DNA of 64,000 nt from Prorocentrum cordatum (GCA_963575745.1 CAUYUJ010014172.1:507501-571500); one strand, 5' to 3'. Shown: positions 1 to 10,725, counted from the stretch's first letter. Numbers and translations are program-made. Notes: generated by a model not told the origin, from the sequence alone.

Positions 1-71
1 CCCTCCAAGATAGCTTGGAAAAGACCCCCCCCGAAATGAGGCCCCATCTCCCTTTATTACGAAATCTGGAG

Positions 72-248
72 CAATGTCCGGAAGCCAGTTCCGGGCCCAA
101 GGACGATCAGACACCGATTCGAGTCAACAAAAATCGTGGGATTGCCTGGACGTGTTTAATTGGAAGAAAACGTGGGATTGTCTCGCCGTGTTCAATGTCC
201 GGAAGCCAGTTCCGGGCCCAAGGACGATCAGACACCGCTTCGAGTCAA
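72..248. repeat. Direct duplication of a ~55-bp segment
   Basis: A segment starting CAATGTCCGGAAGCC and running to about ACACCG (72-116) recurs at 193-237, offset by 121 bp, and similarity continues through TTCGAGTCAA. Between the copies the decamer CGTGGGATTG occurs at 135-144 and again at 171-180, so the spacer is itself duplicated. This is a small tandem duplication. No coding function is visible. Confidence 0.85.
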
Positions 249-510
249 ACAAAAAACCGTCCCCAGGAAAGGGGGTCGAGAGACCGGGGAGCCCCTGCTT
301 TCACAACAACTGCCAGCAGGTGTCTCGGGAGGCAGGAGGGGGCAGAGGAGGCAGAGAGGCAGACGCGAGGGGGGGGCAAGGAGAGAGGGATGGGGCCAAG
401 ACCAGGAGAGACTCGCAAGCCACTTCTCTTCCTGCTTAGGACATCAGGGATCGGCCCTGGAATCCTTCAACTGTGGGTCCTCCTGCGTACTCCTGCGCGT
501 CTCTCGCGCC

Positions 511-594
511 TCCTCCTCCTCCTCCTCCTCCTCCTCCTCCTCCTCCTCCTCCTCCTCCTCCTCCTCCTCCTCCTCCTCCTCCTCCTCCTCCTCC
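511..594. repeat. (TCC)n microsatellite
   Basis: About 28 nearly uninterrupted TCC triplets. Read in frame they give poly-Ser, poly-Leu or poly-Pro, which produces artefactual open frames on both strands. A second pyrimidine block follows at 771. The flanks of both blocks share a GTCCG...CGAGAGGCTGGGCC motif (about 628-655 and 725-752), so the block and its flank were probably duplicated together. Confidence 0.95.
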
Positions 595-770
595 TTGTCC
601 TCCTCATACCTCCCCACCTTCTCCTCTGTCCGTCCCCTCGCGAGAGGCTGGGCCATTCCTCCCCCTCTTCCTCTCCCTCAATCGGCCCGTGAAGGCCTAC
701 TCATCCCTCCCACACCTTCTCTGTCGTCCGCCCCCTCACGAGAGGCTGGGCCGTGCCTCCACCTTCGCCT

Positions 771-957
771 CCTCCTCCTCCTCCTCCTCCCTCCTCCTCC
801 TCCTCCTCCTCCTCCTCCTCCTCCTCCTCCTCCTCCTCTCCTCCTCCTCCCTCCTCCTCCTCCTCCTCCTCCTCCTCCTCCCTCCTCCTCCTCCTCCTCC
901 TCCTCCTCCTCCTCCTCCTCCTCCTCCTCCTCCTCCTCCTCCTCCTCCTCCTCCTCC
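771..957. repeat. Compound (TCC)n/(CTC)n microsatellite
   Basis: Nearly 190 bp of TCC triplets. It is interrupted by single extra pyrimidines near 790, 840, 850 and 880 that change the triplet phase. The phase changes explain why all three forward frames stay open across it. Confidence 0.95.
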
Positions 958-1093
958 CCTCCCGAATCTGCCCCCGAAAGTCCCTCCGTCGTTGCACATC
1001 AGGGCTCCGGGCGACGGGTGCAGGCACTCCTGCGGGGGCGCGGCGGGGTCTGCGGGGAGGACGGCTCCGCGTGGACCCTCTGCGCCAGCGCCG

Positions 1094-1094
<1 letters not shown>

Positions 1095-1128
<34 letters not shown>

Positions 1129-1165
1129 TGTCGCCGTCGTCGTCGTCGTCGTCTTTCGTCGTCGG
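1095..1165. repeat. (GTC)n microsatellite
   Basis: Runs of GTC/TCG with occasional GCC interruptions. It is the reverse-complement strand of the GAC family seen at 12.3, 12.9, 14.4-17.7, 36.5 and 43 kb. Confidence 0.9.
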
Positions 1166-1379
1166 ATGAAAGACGTCGTCGTCGTGGCCGCCGCCAGCGA
1201 CGGCAACAACAATCACCCCCTCGGCTCGTGGCGCGGGGAGCAGGAGATGCCTCCTCGACGCGGCCCTCGTTCACGCTCCTCCCCTACCCCTCTCACAGCC
1301 TCCCAGCCCTCCCTCCCACCTTACCCCCCCCCCCCCCTTACCCCTCCCTCCTTTAGGACTCCACCAATCCTCGATCATT

Positions 1380-2830
1380 GATCTTCATCCTCCTGCTGCT
1401 GCTCCCCCTCCTCCTGCAACGCCTGTTCTTCCTCCTCCTCCTTTTCCTCCTGAATCTCCTTCCGCCACCCTTCTCCTCCTCCCCTCCTCATTCCTCCCCC
1501 GGCCTCCCAGTTCGTCCAATGCATCCTCCTTGGCTTCGCCACGGCGTAAGTTTCAGAATGGCGAACCAACCAACAACACGTCTATGTGCGACATCCCCTA
1601 TACCCGGGTGGCAGCTGGCTAGATCACAGAAGAGCAAAAGGGGAAGGGGCGTTCGTTCGTTCGGCGTCATGCTGCAGGTGGCTCTAGGCCCCGACGCCAC
1701 CTCGTTGGTACTAGATACAAGAAGCATGCAACAGTTAGCTTAGAGGGGAGCGGCATTCAGGCAACGCATTCTGTCCGTCCCTCCAGGGACGGCGACCCAG
1801 GTCTGGGCGAAATAATCAAAATCAGAGAACGTACAGAAACCCCTGTCCCAAAACCAGGTGCGGGTCACGGCCAGCGCTCCATGGAACTCTGCCCTTGCGC
1901 TGCTGGACTCTGTAGGCCACGCGTTCGAAGGGCTCATGAGCAAGATGCTGGAGGTGACCCGCCCAGGAATGGGAGACACGTCGGCATACAAGGGTCCAGG
2001 CCTCGATTCCAAGACGGGTGCAAATGTCCTGCACGGGAGGGATTGCTGCTTTCGTATATTCTACGGCGGTATCCGCTCAAGGTGGCTGAACTAGACTGCG
2101 CAGTCACGTACTGTGGCATGTAGATATACGGCTTATGAGCGATACTGTGATGTGGGGGCTGCCTATGTCAACATTCAGTGGCGGGAGCATACATGGTTAG
2201 ACATTGCTTTGGTGTTTCTGGCGGGGTTGCTGCGGCGCCTTGCTTAAACCCCCCGCTCCCTCGGGCGCAGATGGGAGTCGCCAGCCCTCCGAAGTGCGAC
2301 CTCGAAATGGCCGCATCTTCGTCACACTACCACGTTCATCCTTACAAGTGCGCTGCACTGCACTGCCCAAGTCTGGGTTCATTGCCAGAATTATCATGCA
2401 ATGCGCGTCCCTGGCTACCACCGTTTACATTGCCGCGCCTTGCCGCATACTTTTCCCCGCCTCCCATCGACATCAGCATTCTCTTCCTCCTCCTCATCAT
2501 CATCCTCCACCTCTCCCTCCTGCTCCTCGCGCGTCTCATCCTGATCCTCTTGCCTCGCACTCGCGTTGCGACGTCTGCGACCAAACGGCCCACGACTGGG
2601 CTAAAAAGTTGGCAACGCCGATTTAGACATGTGCTAAAACGGAGTTGAATCGAGGCTACATCAAGACTGTGTCAGGACTGACCTGGATTACAACTGAACC
2701 CAACAAGATGTCCGATGTCTGGTCCGACATGTCGTTATACTACTTCTGTAATGACTGCCTAGTCACGCCACTGAGGTTGAATTTCCGTTCGCCTTTTTCG
2801 AATTCCCGCCAGCCCTCCCTGGCACGCAGA
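1380..2830. other. No gene recognised; two CTC-rich patches
   Basis: Mixed sequence with pyrimidine-rich patches at about 1385-1500 and 2465-2560. Short open frames exist on both strands, but none has recognisable motifs or a consistent third-position bias. I see no RNA gene or repeat longer than the CTC patches. Confidence 0.5.
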
Positions 2831-3260
2831 TGAAACACTCAGCGCTTAGCTGCCCCAAGACGCAACACGCAACACGCAGCGCATTGATACGGAGCTCAAC
2901 ACGTAGGCTGACAACGTATGTCGGACGCGACATGATCGCCAAAGCGTGGGCCAATACGTTGAGCCAACACGCAACGTAGTGACGCAGACGTTTTGAACAC
3001 GGTACGTGTCGCGTCTCAAAACGGGCGTGTCGAGGCAACGACAACTCGGCGCTCGCGGCCTAACACGGGCTGACACCAGGCTGAATCTGGGCTGCGTCCG
3101 GGAAACAACTGGGCCAGAGTCTCTACTATACGTAGAACGCATTTGGGCTGAAGATGGACTGCATCTGGGCTAGATCCGGGCGAAAACCGCGCTGGATCTG
3201 GGCAACATCTGGACTTCTACTCTGCTGCGCGCGGGCTGCATCTCGAGCGCGCTGGAAGTT
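2830..3260. repeat. Degenerate short repeats (CAACACG; ATCTGGGCT)
   Basis: Positions 2855-3000 hold scattered CAACACG/ACGCAACACG words. Positions 3065-3240 hold a degenerate 10-12 bp word of the type GCATCTGGGCT repeated about ten times. Both look like eroded minisatellites. No coding feature is recognised. Confidence 0.5.
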
Positions 3261-4135
3261 GCGAGGCGATGGCAGTCAAGAGAGGAATAAGGAAGAAAAG
3301 GGCGGCGAGGAAAAGGAGCGAGTTGCGTCCCGAAGAGCCCTTCGAAGTTAATATGGCACATCGCTACATCTGCTTCTGCGCCCCCGCGCGCAGAGATACA
3401 CGCCGCACTGGCACCGCAGATGCCCTTGGGCGCGGCGCACTCGAAGCCGATGCCCTTCTGCTTCAGCCACGTGGGCCGCACAAACGCGCAAACACAGACC
3501 CTGAAAGCCCAAAACATAAGATCGCCAGGACGCCAAGGCGGCGAATGCGATTGGGGCAGACGGGGAATCTACAACCGGCAATGCGAATCAGAAACTGAGC
3601 AATTTAAAAATATGAGCCAGCTTCCCGGAAGTACTTTACAAAAACAAGCCTGTGCCAATTCATGTTGTTTACGCAGGAGGGACATGCGCGCTTGAGAAAT
3701 TGAGCTAGCTCTCCTGCAAGTTGGTTAAGACACGATGGCCCAGCTGTTCAGGGGGAGGCTTTTGAACCAGGTGTTCGACTGCAGTGTGCGCCAGGCCTCA
3801 AAACTGAACCTCTAAAGCTACCTACCAAGCAAGTCAGAGCTGGCGCGCATCTATCCAGGGCTTTAAACGCCTCTTTCAACGAACCTCCCGGTTTGTCAGC
3901 GCGTGGTGGTGAACTGCCCTGGCGCGCCAAGCACGCTGGTTTCCTCTGAAATGCAGCCGCGCAACTACGATCCGTGCCCGCACATGCAGGCGAAGCGCGG
4001 CGCCTCTTCGTCTCGCCAATGGGCACTTCGAGGCCACCCTTGTTCGAGCGACGGAGCCGCGCTGTCGTCATCTCTGCCGCCATCGCCAGGGGCCAAACAT
4101 TGGCCTGGCGAAGGACCCGACCATCTGCAGTTGTG
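3260..4135. other. Unassigned stretch, no gene recognised
   Basis: Mixed-composition sequence with only short overlapping open frames on both strands. No domain motif, repeat array or RNA gene is evident. It ends where the 90-bp array begins. Confidence 0.4.
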
Positions 4136-4139
4136 TGTG

Positions 4140-4830
4140 CAGCAGTTGTGAATATCGTCTTCGGTGGAGTTCCCTATGGGGCCACGAAACGTGTGTGAGG
4201 TGTGCCGCAATGGAGGCGGAACCGCATGCGAACCCTGTCATTGGGGCCTTCTGTGGAGCTCCGTGTGGGGCCACGAAACGTGTAAGGCGTGTGCGGCAAT
4301 TGGGGGCGGAACCGCATTCGAACCCTGCCAATGGGCCCTTCGACGGAGCTCCCTGTGGGGCCACGAAACGTGTGAGGGGTGTGTCGCAATTGGGGGTGTG
4401 GAACCGCATGCGAAACCTGCCACTGGGGCCTCTGGCCTTCTGTGGAGCTCCCGATGGGGTCACAAGACGTGTGAGGGGTGTGCGGCAATTGGGGGTGGAA
4501 CCGCATGCGAACCCTGCCACCGGGGACTTCGGCAGAGCTCCGTGTTGGGCCACGAGACGTGTGACGTGGGGGACGCATGCGGGCGGTCCCACTGGGGGCT
4601 TCGGTGGAGCTTCCTATGGGGCCACGAAGCGCTGGAATGGGTTTGTGAAAATGCCACAGTGGGTTTCGGGGACGCATGCGGACGGTGGCACTGGGGCCTT
4701 CGGTGGAGCTCCCGATGGGGCCACGCGACGTGTCAGGGCCGTGCCGAAATGTGAGTGGAACCGCGTGCGAACCCTGCCACTGGGGCCTCCTGTGGAGCTC
4801 CCGATGGGGCCACGAAACGTGAAAGGGGTG
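4140..4830. repeat. Tandem array, ~90-bp unit, eight copies
   Basis: The word GAGCTCC(C/G)NNTGGGGCCACGA recurs with starts near 4167, 4256, 4346, 4445, 4535, 4607, 4706 and 4795. Each unit also carries GGAACCGCATGCGAACCCTGCC. Spacings are 89, 90, 99, 90, 72, 99 and 89 bp, so copies vary by insertions and deletions that are often multiples of nine. Two forward frames and several reverse frames remain open through it (for example 4135-4905), which fits a repeat rather than a gene. It abuts the 5' edge of the LINE-1 relic. Confidence 0.9.
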
Positions 4831-4905
4831 CAAGAGTTGGGGGAAGCAGGAGGGGGGGAGGAGGAGAGGAGAGGAACGCAGGGCGCTGTCTTTTCAAAAC
4901 GATGA

Positions 4906-5538
4906 CCCAACACCACAAGATGGGAGTCAAACTGGAAATCCTCTGCGCAAAATCTTGCTCCCCCGACGGAACAAAGTTCATGCCCCAACCGTCTTCCAGG
5001 CAGAGATCCTGGAAGACTCGAACAGGGGCACCGAGGGGATTATTGCCCAGCTCGAGCGCAGCAGGGCCCCCTAGATTTAGCTCCGTTCTCAGATAGCAAG
5101 GTATTTGAAGGAGTTCCCTTGGGGGCGTCCTATATGCGGAAAGAAATGCGCGACATTCTGAGTTTGAAGTTACATTCTATCGCCGAGCATTTCTGCACAC
5201 ATTTCTCGGAGAGTGCCCAGGACCTTCTGCGCGGCGTTTCAGACCAGCATGTCGATTCGATGGCGGAGGCGGTCAGAGCTGCCATGGAGGCCGCTGCGGA
5301 GAGCGCACTTCCAATAAGACCCGTTGTCGCAAAACGGCCATGGATTCGACCAGCCACCCTTGACCTCATCGAGCAGCGGAACGCTGCCCAGGCTGAGGGG
5401 CTATTCATGCGAGAAGCTTCCCTGAACAAGCAAATCAATTCCGCTGCCAAACAAGACCGAGCAGAAAGGCTAGAGAGGGACTTGGCGGTCAATGGTTGGT
5501 CTGCAATGAAGCGCTTGCGGCACGGAGCTTCGCGCTGA
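4906..5538 (+). pseudogene. LINE-1 linker between endonuclease and RT
   Basis: A continuous frame of about 210 codons ends at an in-frame TGA (5536-5538). Beyond the TGA the same frame stays open into the RT, so the stop is probably a disabling mutation, not a true terminus. The stretch near 5330-5390 contains KRPWIRPATLDLIEQRNAA. A W-I-x-P-x-T-x-x-(I/L) motif of this kind also occurs in the linker of LINE-2 (PWITPDTWAIV). The alanine-rich, helix-forming region before it fits the linker after the endonuclease. The first roughly 60 residues are not recognisable and may be repeat-derived. Confidence 0.65.
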
Positions 5539-6551
5539 CAGCAGGGCCGACTACAGAATATGATTGGCAATCTCGTGGACTCCAACGACAGGGCTGACAC
5601 AATGGCAACTTACTTCCAAGACGTGCAATGGACAAGAGTTCCTGGCGCAGGGGAGGGCGTGCCATCCGAGCCTCGATTGGGCCCGGTGATAGACATTCCG
5701 ACCAGAGAAATCTCCCAGCAGGAACTGAAGAAAGTACTGTCCCGACTGCGGTGGGGAAAGGCAAGTGGGCCTGACAATGTGCCGCCGGACTTCTGGGCCA
5801 CCCTCGGCCGCAATGACACGTCTCTCCAAATCTTGCTTCAGCTATTGAACTCATGTTGGGAGGCGCGGGCGATCCCCCAATCCTGGGATTGTTTTTCGGT
5901 GTCTGCAATATTCAAGAAAGGCAACCCAGCGCTGCCATCCAATTACCGCCGCCCTATTTCATTGTTGGCAATGGGATACAAGGTTCTTGCCGCTTTGATT
6001 CTAGGTCGGCTTCGATTTGGAGGAGTCGAGAATCGCCTCCGAGACAGTCTATTTGGTTTTCGCCCTGGCAGGGGCGCCGACCTGGCAATCCTCGCCGTGC
6101 AGCGCATCATGGGCGCAGCGCAGGACTTGAGAGACGGCGAACTGTCCGCAGTACTTCTGGATTGGTCGAAAGCGTTCGACCGCATCGACCCAGGAGCAAT
6201 GCAAGTGGCATTACGCAGGTTTGGTCTCCACGAGGCCTATATCGACATGGTCGCGTCCGTATACGGATGCAGAACGTTCACGGTGCGAGACGCCCGCACA
6301 GAATCTGGCGCCCGCCAGCAGGCAGCTGGCATTGCCCAAGGCTGCCCGTTTTCACCGTATTTGTCCATGATTTTCCTGGCCGTCATCATGGCAGATGTGA
6401 ATTGGGAACGGGGCGGTTGCAAAACAGACGACGTGCAGTACGCTGACGATACCGCCTTGATTTGTATATCATCAACTTGCTTACAGGCACCCCCGAATAG
6501 CCTGCTGTCTCGAGCTGCCTCGCACGGTCTGCTTCCAAATTGGGAGAAAAA
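5539..6551 (+). pseudogene. LINE-1 reverse transcriptase domain (RNA-directed DNA polymerase)
   Basis: Counting from the ATG at 5560, the RT motifs appear in the expected order. Motif 0 is KASGPDNVPPDFW (about residues 67-79) and motif 1 is IFKKGNPALPSNYRRPISL (117-135). Motif 2 is FGFRPGRG (165-172), and motif A is LLDWSKAFDRID (199-210) with the first catalytic Asp. Motif B is AQGCPFSP (259-266), and motif C is YADD (294-297; bases 6439-6450) with the catalytic Asp pair. The family primes on nicked target DNA and copies its own RNA. The key residues are intact, but the frame is lost at the A5 run 6547-6551, just after the palm. An in-frame TGA precedes the domain. Confidence 0.92.
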
Positions 6552-7199
6552 CTGTTGTCCTGCGCGTCGGCAGCCCGGCGCCGATTCTGGATCCGAGCGG
6601 TCGTCCCATTCCTGATGCGGAGCAGCACGTGTACCTCGGCGGCCTGCTGACAACCAGCGGTTCCGCCAGATGCGCGGTATCCTGGAGACTGGGGGAGGCA
6701 AGGGGCACATTCACAATCTTGAAAACAGTCTGGAGCCATTCTTCTCTGAGCAGGAGTAGGAAGCAGAGGATTTACGAGGCGTGCGTCGTCTCCAAACTCT
6801 TGTACAACTTAAACACAGAACGACTGAACAAAGCGGAATTTTCTCGGATCAAGTCATTCCAGAGTGTCCAACAAAAAGGTTTTGGAGATTTCCTCGGCGC
6901 GCCCGCTGGCAGACCAGTTTATTGCCAAGCAAGTATGCCTCTTTGGAAAAGTAGCATTAATGCCAGACACCAGCATTGTTCGCAGATCCATTTTCGCACC
7001 TTCGTCAACGCAGCTGGCGCGACTGGCCGGCGTGCGAAAACGACGGCGTCCAAGAGTCTCTTCGGGACACAAGGCCAGAATGCATGCGCTCAGGGCCATC
7101 GGAGGAGACGAACATCGTCTTTCCGCCGCTCTGGGTAGAGACAGCGGCTGCTTCAACACGTGGAAAACCATTGTTCGACAATATGCCGTTTCACTTTGA
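6552..7199 (+). pseudogene. LINE-1 RT thumb and C-terminal tail, in shifted frames
   Basis: After the A5 run the protein continues one frame over: VVLRVGSPAPILDP, then YLGGLLTTSG and KQRIYEACVVSKLLYNL, a typical post-palm segment of LINE RTs. At a second A5 run (6873-6877) it shifts again and continues as PLADQFIAKQVCLFGKVAL to the TGA at 7197-7199. The tail contains a basic patch (VRKRRRPRV). I see no C2H2 finger here, unlike LINE-2. Confidence 0.75.
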
Positions 7200-7659
7200 C
7201 TGTTCGCACTGTTGCCGATGTGCCGTCATGGCACGGCTTCTACGTACGTCCCTGGGGGGCGGATCCGGCCCCAGGAATTGCGAATCTCCCTGATCCAGAG
7301 ACCTGCGGCGATCTGCGATCTGAGGCGCGTCGCGTCGATCAAGCCCGCGAGCGAACACGGCGCGCGCTACACAATTAGAACCCTCGCGGACGCCCCCTCC
7401 AACCTCGACCAAGGACGGCGCGTTGCGTTCGCCATGTTTCCCTGCGCGGCGTTCGAATGTCATGATCACCCTCTCTGGACTCAAATTGGAACTCTGCGCG
7501 GTCGGCCCCTATGGCGAGCAGGTGGGCCTCAAGAGCCCTCTACGAAACAACTTACTTTGCGACACAGGAAGGACATTCGGGCGACCTTCGGCCGCATTAG
7601 CGGCTTCGGGTTTAGTACGGATCAGGCGCACTACATGCCCTTGCTTTGAATCCGAAAAG
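7200..7659. other. Unassigned; probable LINE-1 3' flank
   Basis: Mixed sequence after the LINE-1 stop with no long protein-like frame and no poly-A tract. It may hold the 3' untranslated part of LINE-1, but no end can be defined. Confidence 0.35.
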
Positions 7660-8068
7660 CTAAATTTCGTGGCATCTCAAGCGGATCGTAAAGACGTTCC
7701 GAGGGCGAACCAGAACATCTGCGCGCAGTGCCTGCGACATCTCAGCCAGAATATCCTCTTCTTCTGAACAGGACCTGCTGGATTTCAGCTTCTGGGAAAA
7801 CGGTTCCCAAGAGGCCGAATTCGAAGGGGGCATTTGGCTGGTGCACCTCACTCACACAAACTTGCTGAAGGCCAACTCTGACAATTGTTGATCGCCGCCA
7901 AGATCCTGGAACATATTGACGCAGTAGGAACGAACGAGCTCCCGGCGATCTCTGACGGTGGACACCTGCGTGCCCCTGTTGGTCCTCAGCGCGTAAAATG
8001 GGTTTCCTACCTTGCGCGGGCGGCTTGCTCGCGCGCGGTCGCACGGCCTGGCCACTCCAGGTGGACAC
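7660..8068 (-). pseudogene. Possible degenerate LINE linker/RT-0 fragment
   Basis: On the minus strand two frames give segments that resemble the region before the RT of LINEs. One reads KVGNPFYALRTNRGTQV (about 8010-7960). The other reads FPEAEIQQVLFRR (about 7805-7767), comparable in spacing and chemistry with REISQQELKKVLSRLR before motif 0 of LINE-1. The reading frame changes between segments. If real, it would belong to the same decayed minus-strand element as the endonuclease at 9838-10719. The assignment is tentative and rests on eye comparison only. Confidence 0.25.
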
Positions 8069-8463
8069 CGTCGCAGCGTTGTCGAATAACCATCTTCATG
8101 CGCATGATGGGTGGAGCAACCGAACTAGGTCTTTAGACCCCCTCCCCAAAAGCGGAAACGAAATATCTGCTCAACGCCCTTATTGACGGACTGGGATCCC
8201 ACCAATAGTGGAAAACATATATTTCTCCGCAGCACCCGCCGAACAACAAGGACGAGGATATTCTGAGCAACGCCTTCGGCGAAAAACTAATCGATCTAGA
8301 TTGCAATCCTCTTACAAACGTGCTCACCACTCCGCTGTCGTGCAGGGTCCCCTGGGAGAAATACTCCCCACACATTATCCATCCCGCCCAACAATGGAGG
8401 GAGCGGAATCGCCGCCGCGACGACGAATACTACTACGACGACGGCTATGAAAACGACCATGCG

Positions 8464-8690
8464 GAGGAGGAGGAGGAGGAGGAGGAGGAGGAGGAGGAGG
8501 AGGAGGAAGAGGAGGAGAAGGAGGGGGATGAGGAGAAGGAGGAGGAGGAGGAGGAGGAGGAGGAGATCGAGGAGGAGGAGCAGGAGGAAAGGCGAGGAGG
8601 AGGAGGAGGAGGAGGAGGAGGAGGAGGAGGAGGAGGAGGAGTAGGAGGAGGAGGAGGAGGAGGAGGTTTGGGAGATTTGGAAGATGAACA
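8464..8690. repeat. (GGA)n / (GAG)n microsatellite
   Basis: A purine tract of GAG/GGA triplets, interrupted near 8515, 8530, 8565 and 8590, grading into GGAGGA up to about 8670. A weaker GGA/GAA tract follows to about 8790. It lies between the two parts of the putative decayed minus-strand LINE. Confidence 0.93.
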
Positions 8691-8791
8691 ATCCTGAACG
8701 ATGTTGGAGCAGGAGGAGGAGGGGGAAGAAGGCGGAAGAGGAGAAGGAAGAGGAGGAGGAGCAGCAGCAGGCGGAGGAGAAGGGACCAGTT

Positions 8792-9757
8792 TTATTCGCC
8801 ACCGAGAGAAGAAGGGGGAGAACAACACAAAAGACCTCCTGAGGTTAGATGAATGGCCCCCGCTGCCTCCCCCGCCGCCACCACCTTCTCGAGCTGCTGG
8901 AGCTGCGCTGGGTCGTTCGGCGGAGGCCGCCATCGCACTCGGCACGTCGCGAGGCTTGTAGCAGCCGCTGCGGCGCCGATCGCGGCGCTGAATGCGACGA
9001 TGGGCGAGGGGGCGTCGCGGCTGGCCGCTCGATCCAACGTCGGCTGCAAGAGGGAGTGGGAGGTCGGCCCCTGGCCCGCCTGCCGAATGCGACCACAGCA
9101 CCTCTTTTGCGCAGCACGCGCAGCGTAGGCGTGCTGCTCCCACGTGGCCTGGTAGAGGTCAGCACCCCAGTCGGCCGCAGGATGCGGTCGCCGCCAGCGA
9201 GAGCCAACCAATCGGTCATCAGGTCATTTCAGGGCCAATGTGCCGGCCTGCTCGTTCCCCGCATGGCCGCTGCGTCTCTTCGCCCATCTTGCTTCAAGGT
9301 TTACATGGGCCTGAGCTTGCCGCCGCAAGTGCTGAGCCAAGATGCCCGCCCGGCAGCCCCCGCGCGCGCACGGAGTCCGCGATCAGCAACGCAAGGCGCC
9401 CACCGGGCACGATCGGCTCGCCCAACCCCGCGCGCCCGCGCCGCCGCGGAGTCCCCCATTTTGGACGCGAGGGAAGTAAACCCGATGAAGCGTACATCGC
9501 GTTTCTGCATGACAACGCTGCCGCGGGCTTCCAGAATAGGGGCGACCTGGTCATTCGGGCTGGCCGTGCGGCAGTCGGCGAAGCCCCATCCCGCTGCCCC
9601 GGCGCCCCCCTGCACCCGGCGTTGGCGCCAGGCAGGCCCGTCCGTTCAGATGCCCACGGCGGTCGCCAAGTCGTCCTCGAAGCACGTGGAAGCAGGATTT
9701 GGCGAGATCGAGGGAGAAGCAGACGGTCACGTTAAAATGGCATCCTCGACGTGCCAC
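8792..9757 (-). other. GC-rich stretch, possible eroded LINE coding on minus strand
   Basis: No domain is recognised. Minus-strand frames (for example 9211-8792, with a QLQQLEKVVAAGEAAGA helix) and an opposing 396-codon plus frame (8849-10039) overlap. Because the minus strand upstream (9838-10719) carries a degenerate endonuclease, this may be the decayed linker of that element. No single frame is maintained. The plus-strand frame has no motif and is considered a shadow. Confidence 0.25.
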
Positions 9758-9837
9758 GCCACAGACTTCCGCGGAGGTCTCTCGGGTCCCTCAAGCCATC
9801 GTCCAAATCAACCTCCAGGATCGTCAGAAGGACGCGT

Positions 9838-10719
9838 CTATGGAGGCGGCGAAGGAGGGAAGGGTAGGTGGTCACTGGAGCTGGCGTCGCTGAATCGGGC
9901 TAGGCGCTCAACCATGGGCAACCTGTGGCGACGGCACCAAAGATTGTCAAAATGTCCTGGCTCTTTCCGACAGTCGAAAAGAACTGGCTGCGTGTCCCTG
10001 GTGTCCGCGAGCAAGTATTCTGGCTGCAGTCCAACATAACTCCGTGATAACACCTCCCCTGCCCAGGTCATCGGCGTTGATGAGTGTGTCCTGACGGCCT
10101 CGCCGTCGCCCAATCCGAGTCCATCCTGATCGACGATGCCTACAACGGCGCGGCAATCAGTTGGCTCTGAAACTAAGCAACTTTTTAACTGCTCGATCGT
10201 CTCCGCGCACTCGCAGCGGACAATGCGTGAAAATTGGCGGCAGGAGATGAACCGTCCTGGGAGCTGCAAGCCGAAGCACATGGAGCGATTGAAGAACCGA
10301 TGGTGGCCAACGACGGAGGTCGCGATCTGATCGCTGAAAGCTATACCACACCTTCGCCAATCTCGTGCTGGAGGCGCCACGTGTACCACATACCCGGCCC
10401 AGGTCTGCTCAGAGACGCCAGCAATGGATCGCTCTTGGAACAAGATCAAAGTCGGAGCGAATTTGATTGTGAAACGAGCGAGGAACGCCTGTCTCCGTCG
10501 TGCAAGGACCTCTCTCACATTCCACCCTGGAAGTGTGAGGTCTCTGGGACCTTGGCGAAAGGGCATCCTCGAACCCGAAATCGTTGGACTCGTACAGCTT
10601 CCCCTCTCAGCGCGAGGCCGGCGAGGTCCTGGGCCAGAGTCGCACGGGCGGCACCCTCGGTCGCAAGCTAAAAGAAGGTGACGTTCTCGGCTTTCGACCG
10701 GAGCTTTCCGATTATGCAC
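9838..10719 (-). pseudogene. Degenerate APE-type endonuclease domain of a LINE
   Basis: The minus-strand frame of 293 codons reads like an exonuclease/endonuclease/phosphatase-fold nuclease. It has an N-terminal strand with an Asn motif (GWNVREVLARRR), a Gln-Glu motif (LILFQERSIAG), YVVHVAPPARDWRRCGIAF, and CAETIEQLKSCL before an Asp-containing turn (VGIVDQDGLG) where intact enzymes have G-D-x-N. Near its end it contains SSSDHLPF, possibly the relic of the S-D-H catalytic motif. Such nucleases nick target DNA to prime retrotransposition. The D-x-N motif is lost and several linking segments are odd, so this copy is probably dead. It belongs to a different LINE from LINE-1, which runs on the other strand. 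Confidence 0.5.
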
Positions 10720-10725
10720 TTTCTC

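Larger units (their letters stand above)
4906..7199 (+). mobile_element. LINE-1: non-LTR retrotransposon relic (linker, RT, C-terminal part)
   Basis: One plus-strand element is readable from just after a TGA at 4903-4905 to a TGA at 7197-7199. In order it holds a linker of the kind that joins an APE-type endonuclease to the RT, the complete RT fingers/palm with YADD, the thumb, and a C-terminal tail. It is broken by one in-frame TGA (5536-5538) and two single-base frameshifts, each in a run of five A (6547-6551 and 6873-6877). The endonuclease is missing: the sequence upstream is the 90-bp array. This is a 5'-truncated copy, or one cut off by the array. I saw no poly-A tail or target-site duplication. 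Confidence 0.85.

Noticed and set aside
160-1356. Poly-Ser/Leu/Pro and poly-Glu frames near the window start
   Set aside because: They come from TCC microsatellites read in different phases.
4135-4905. Forward 256-codon frame in the 90-bp array
   Set aside because: Two forward frames and several reverse frames are open through the same repeats. It is a repeat, not a gene.
8849-10039. Forward 396-codon frame
   Set aside because: It is antisense to a recognisable endonuclease domain (9838-10719 minus), has no motif and is GC-driven.
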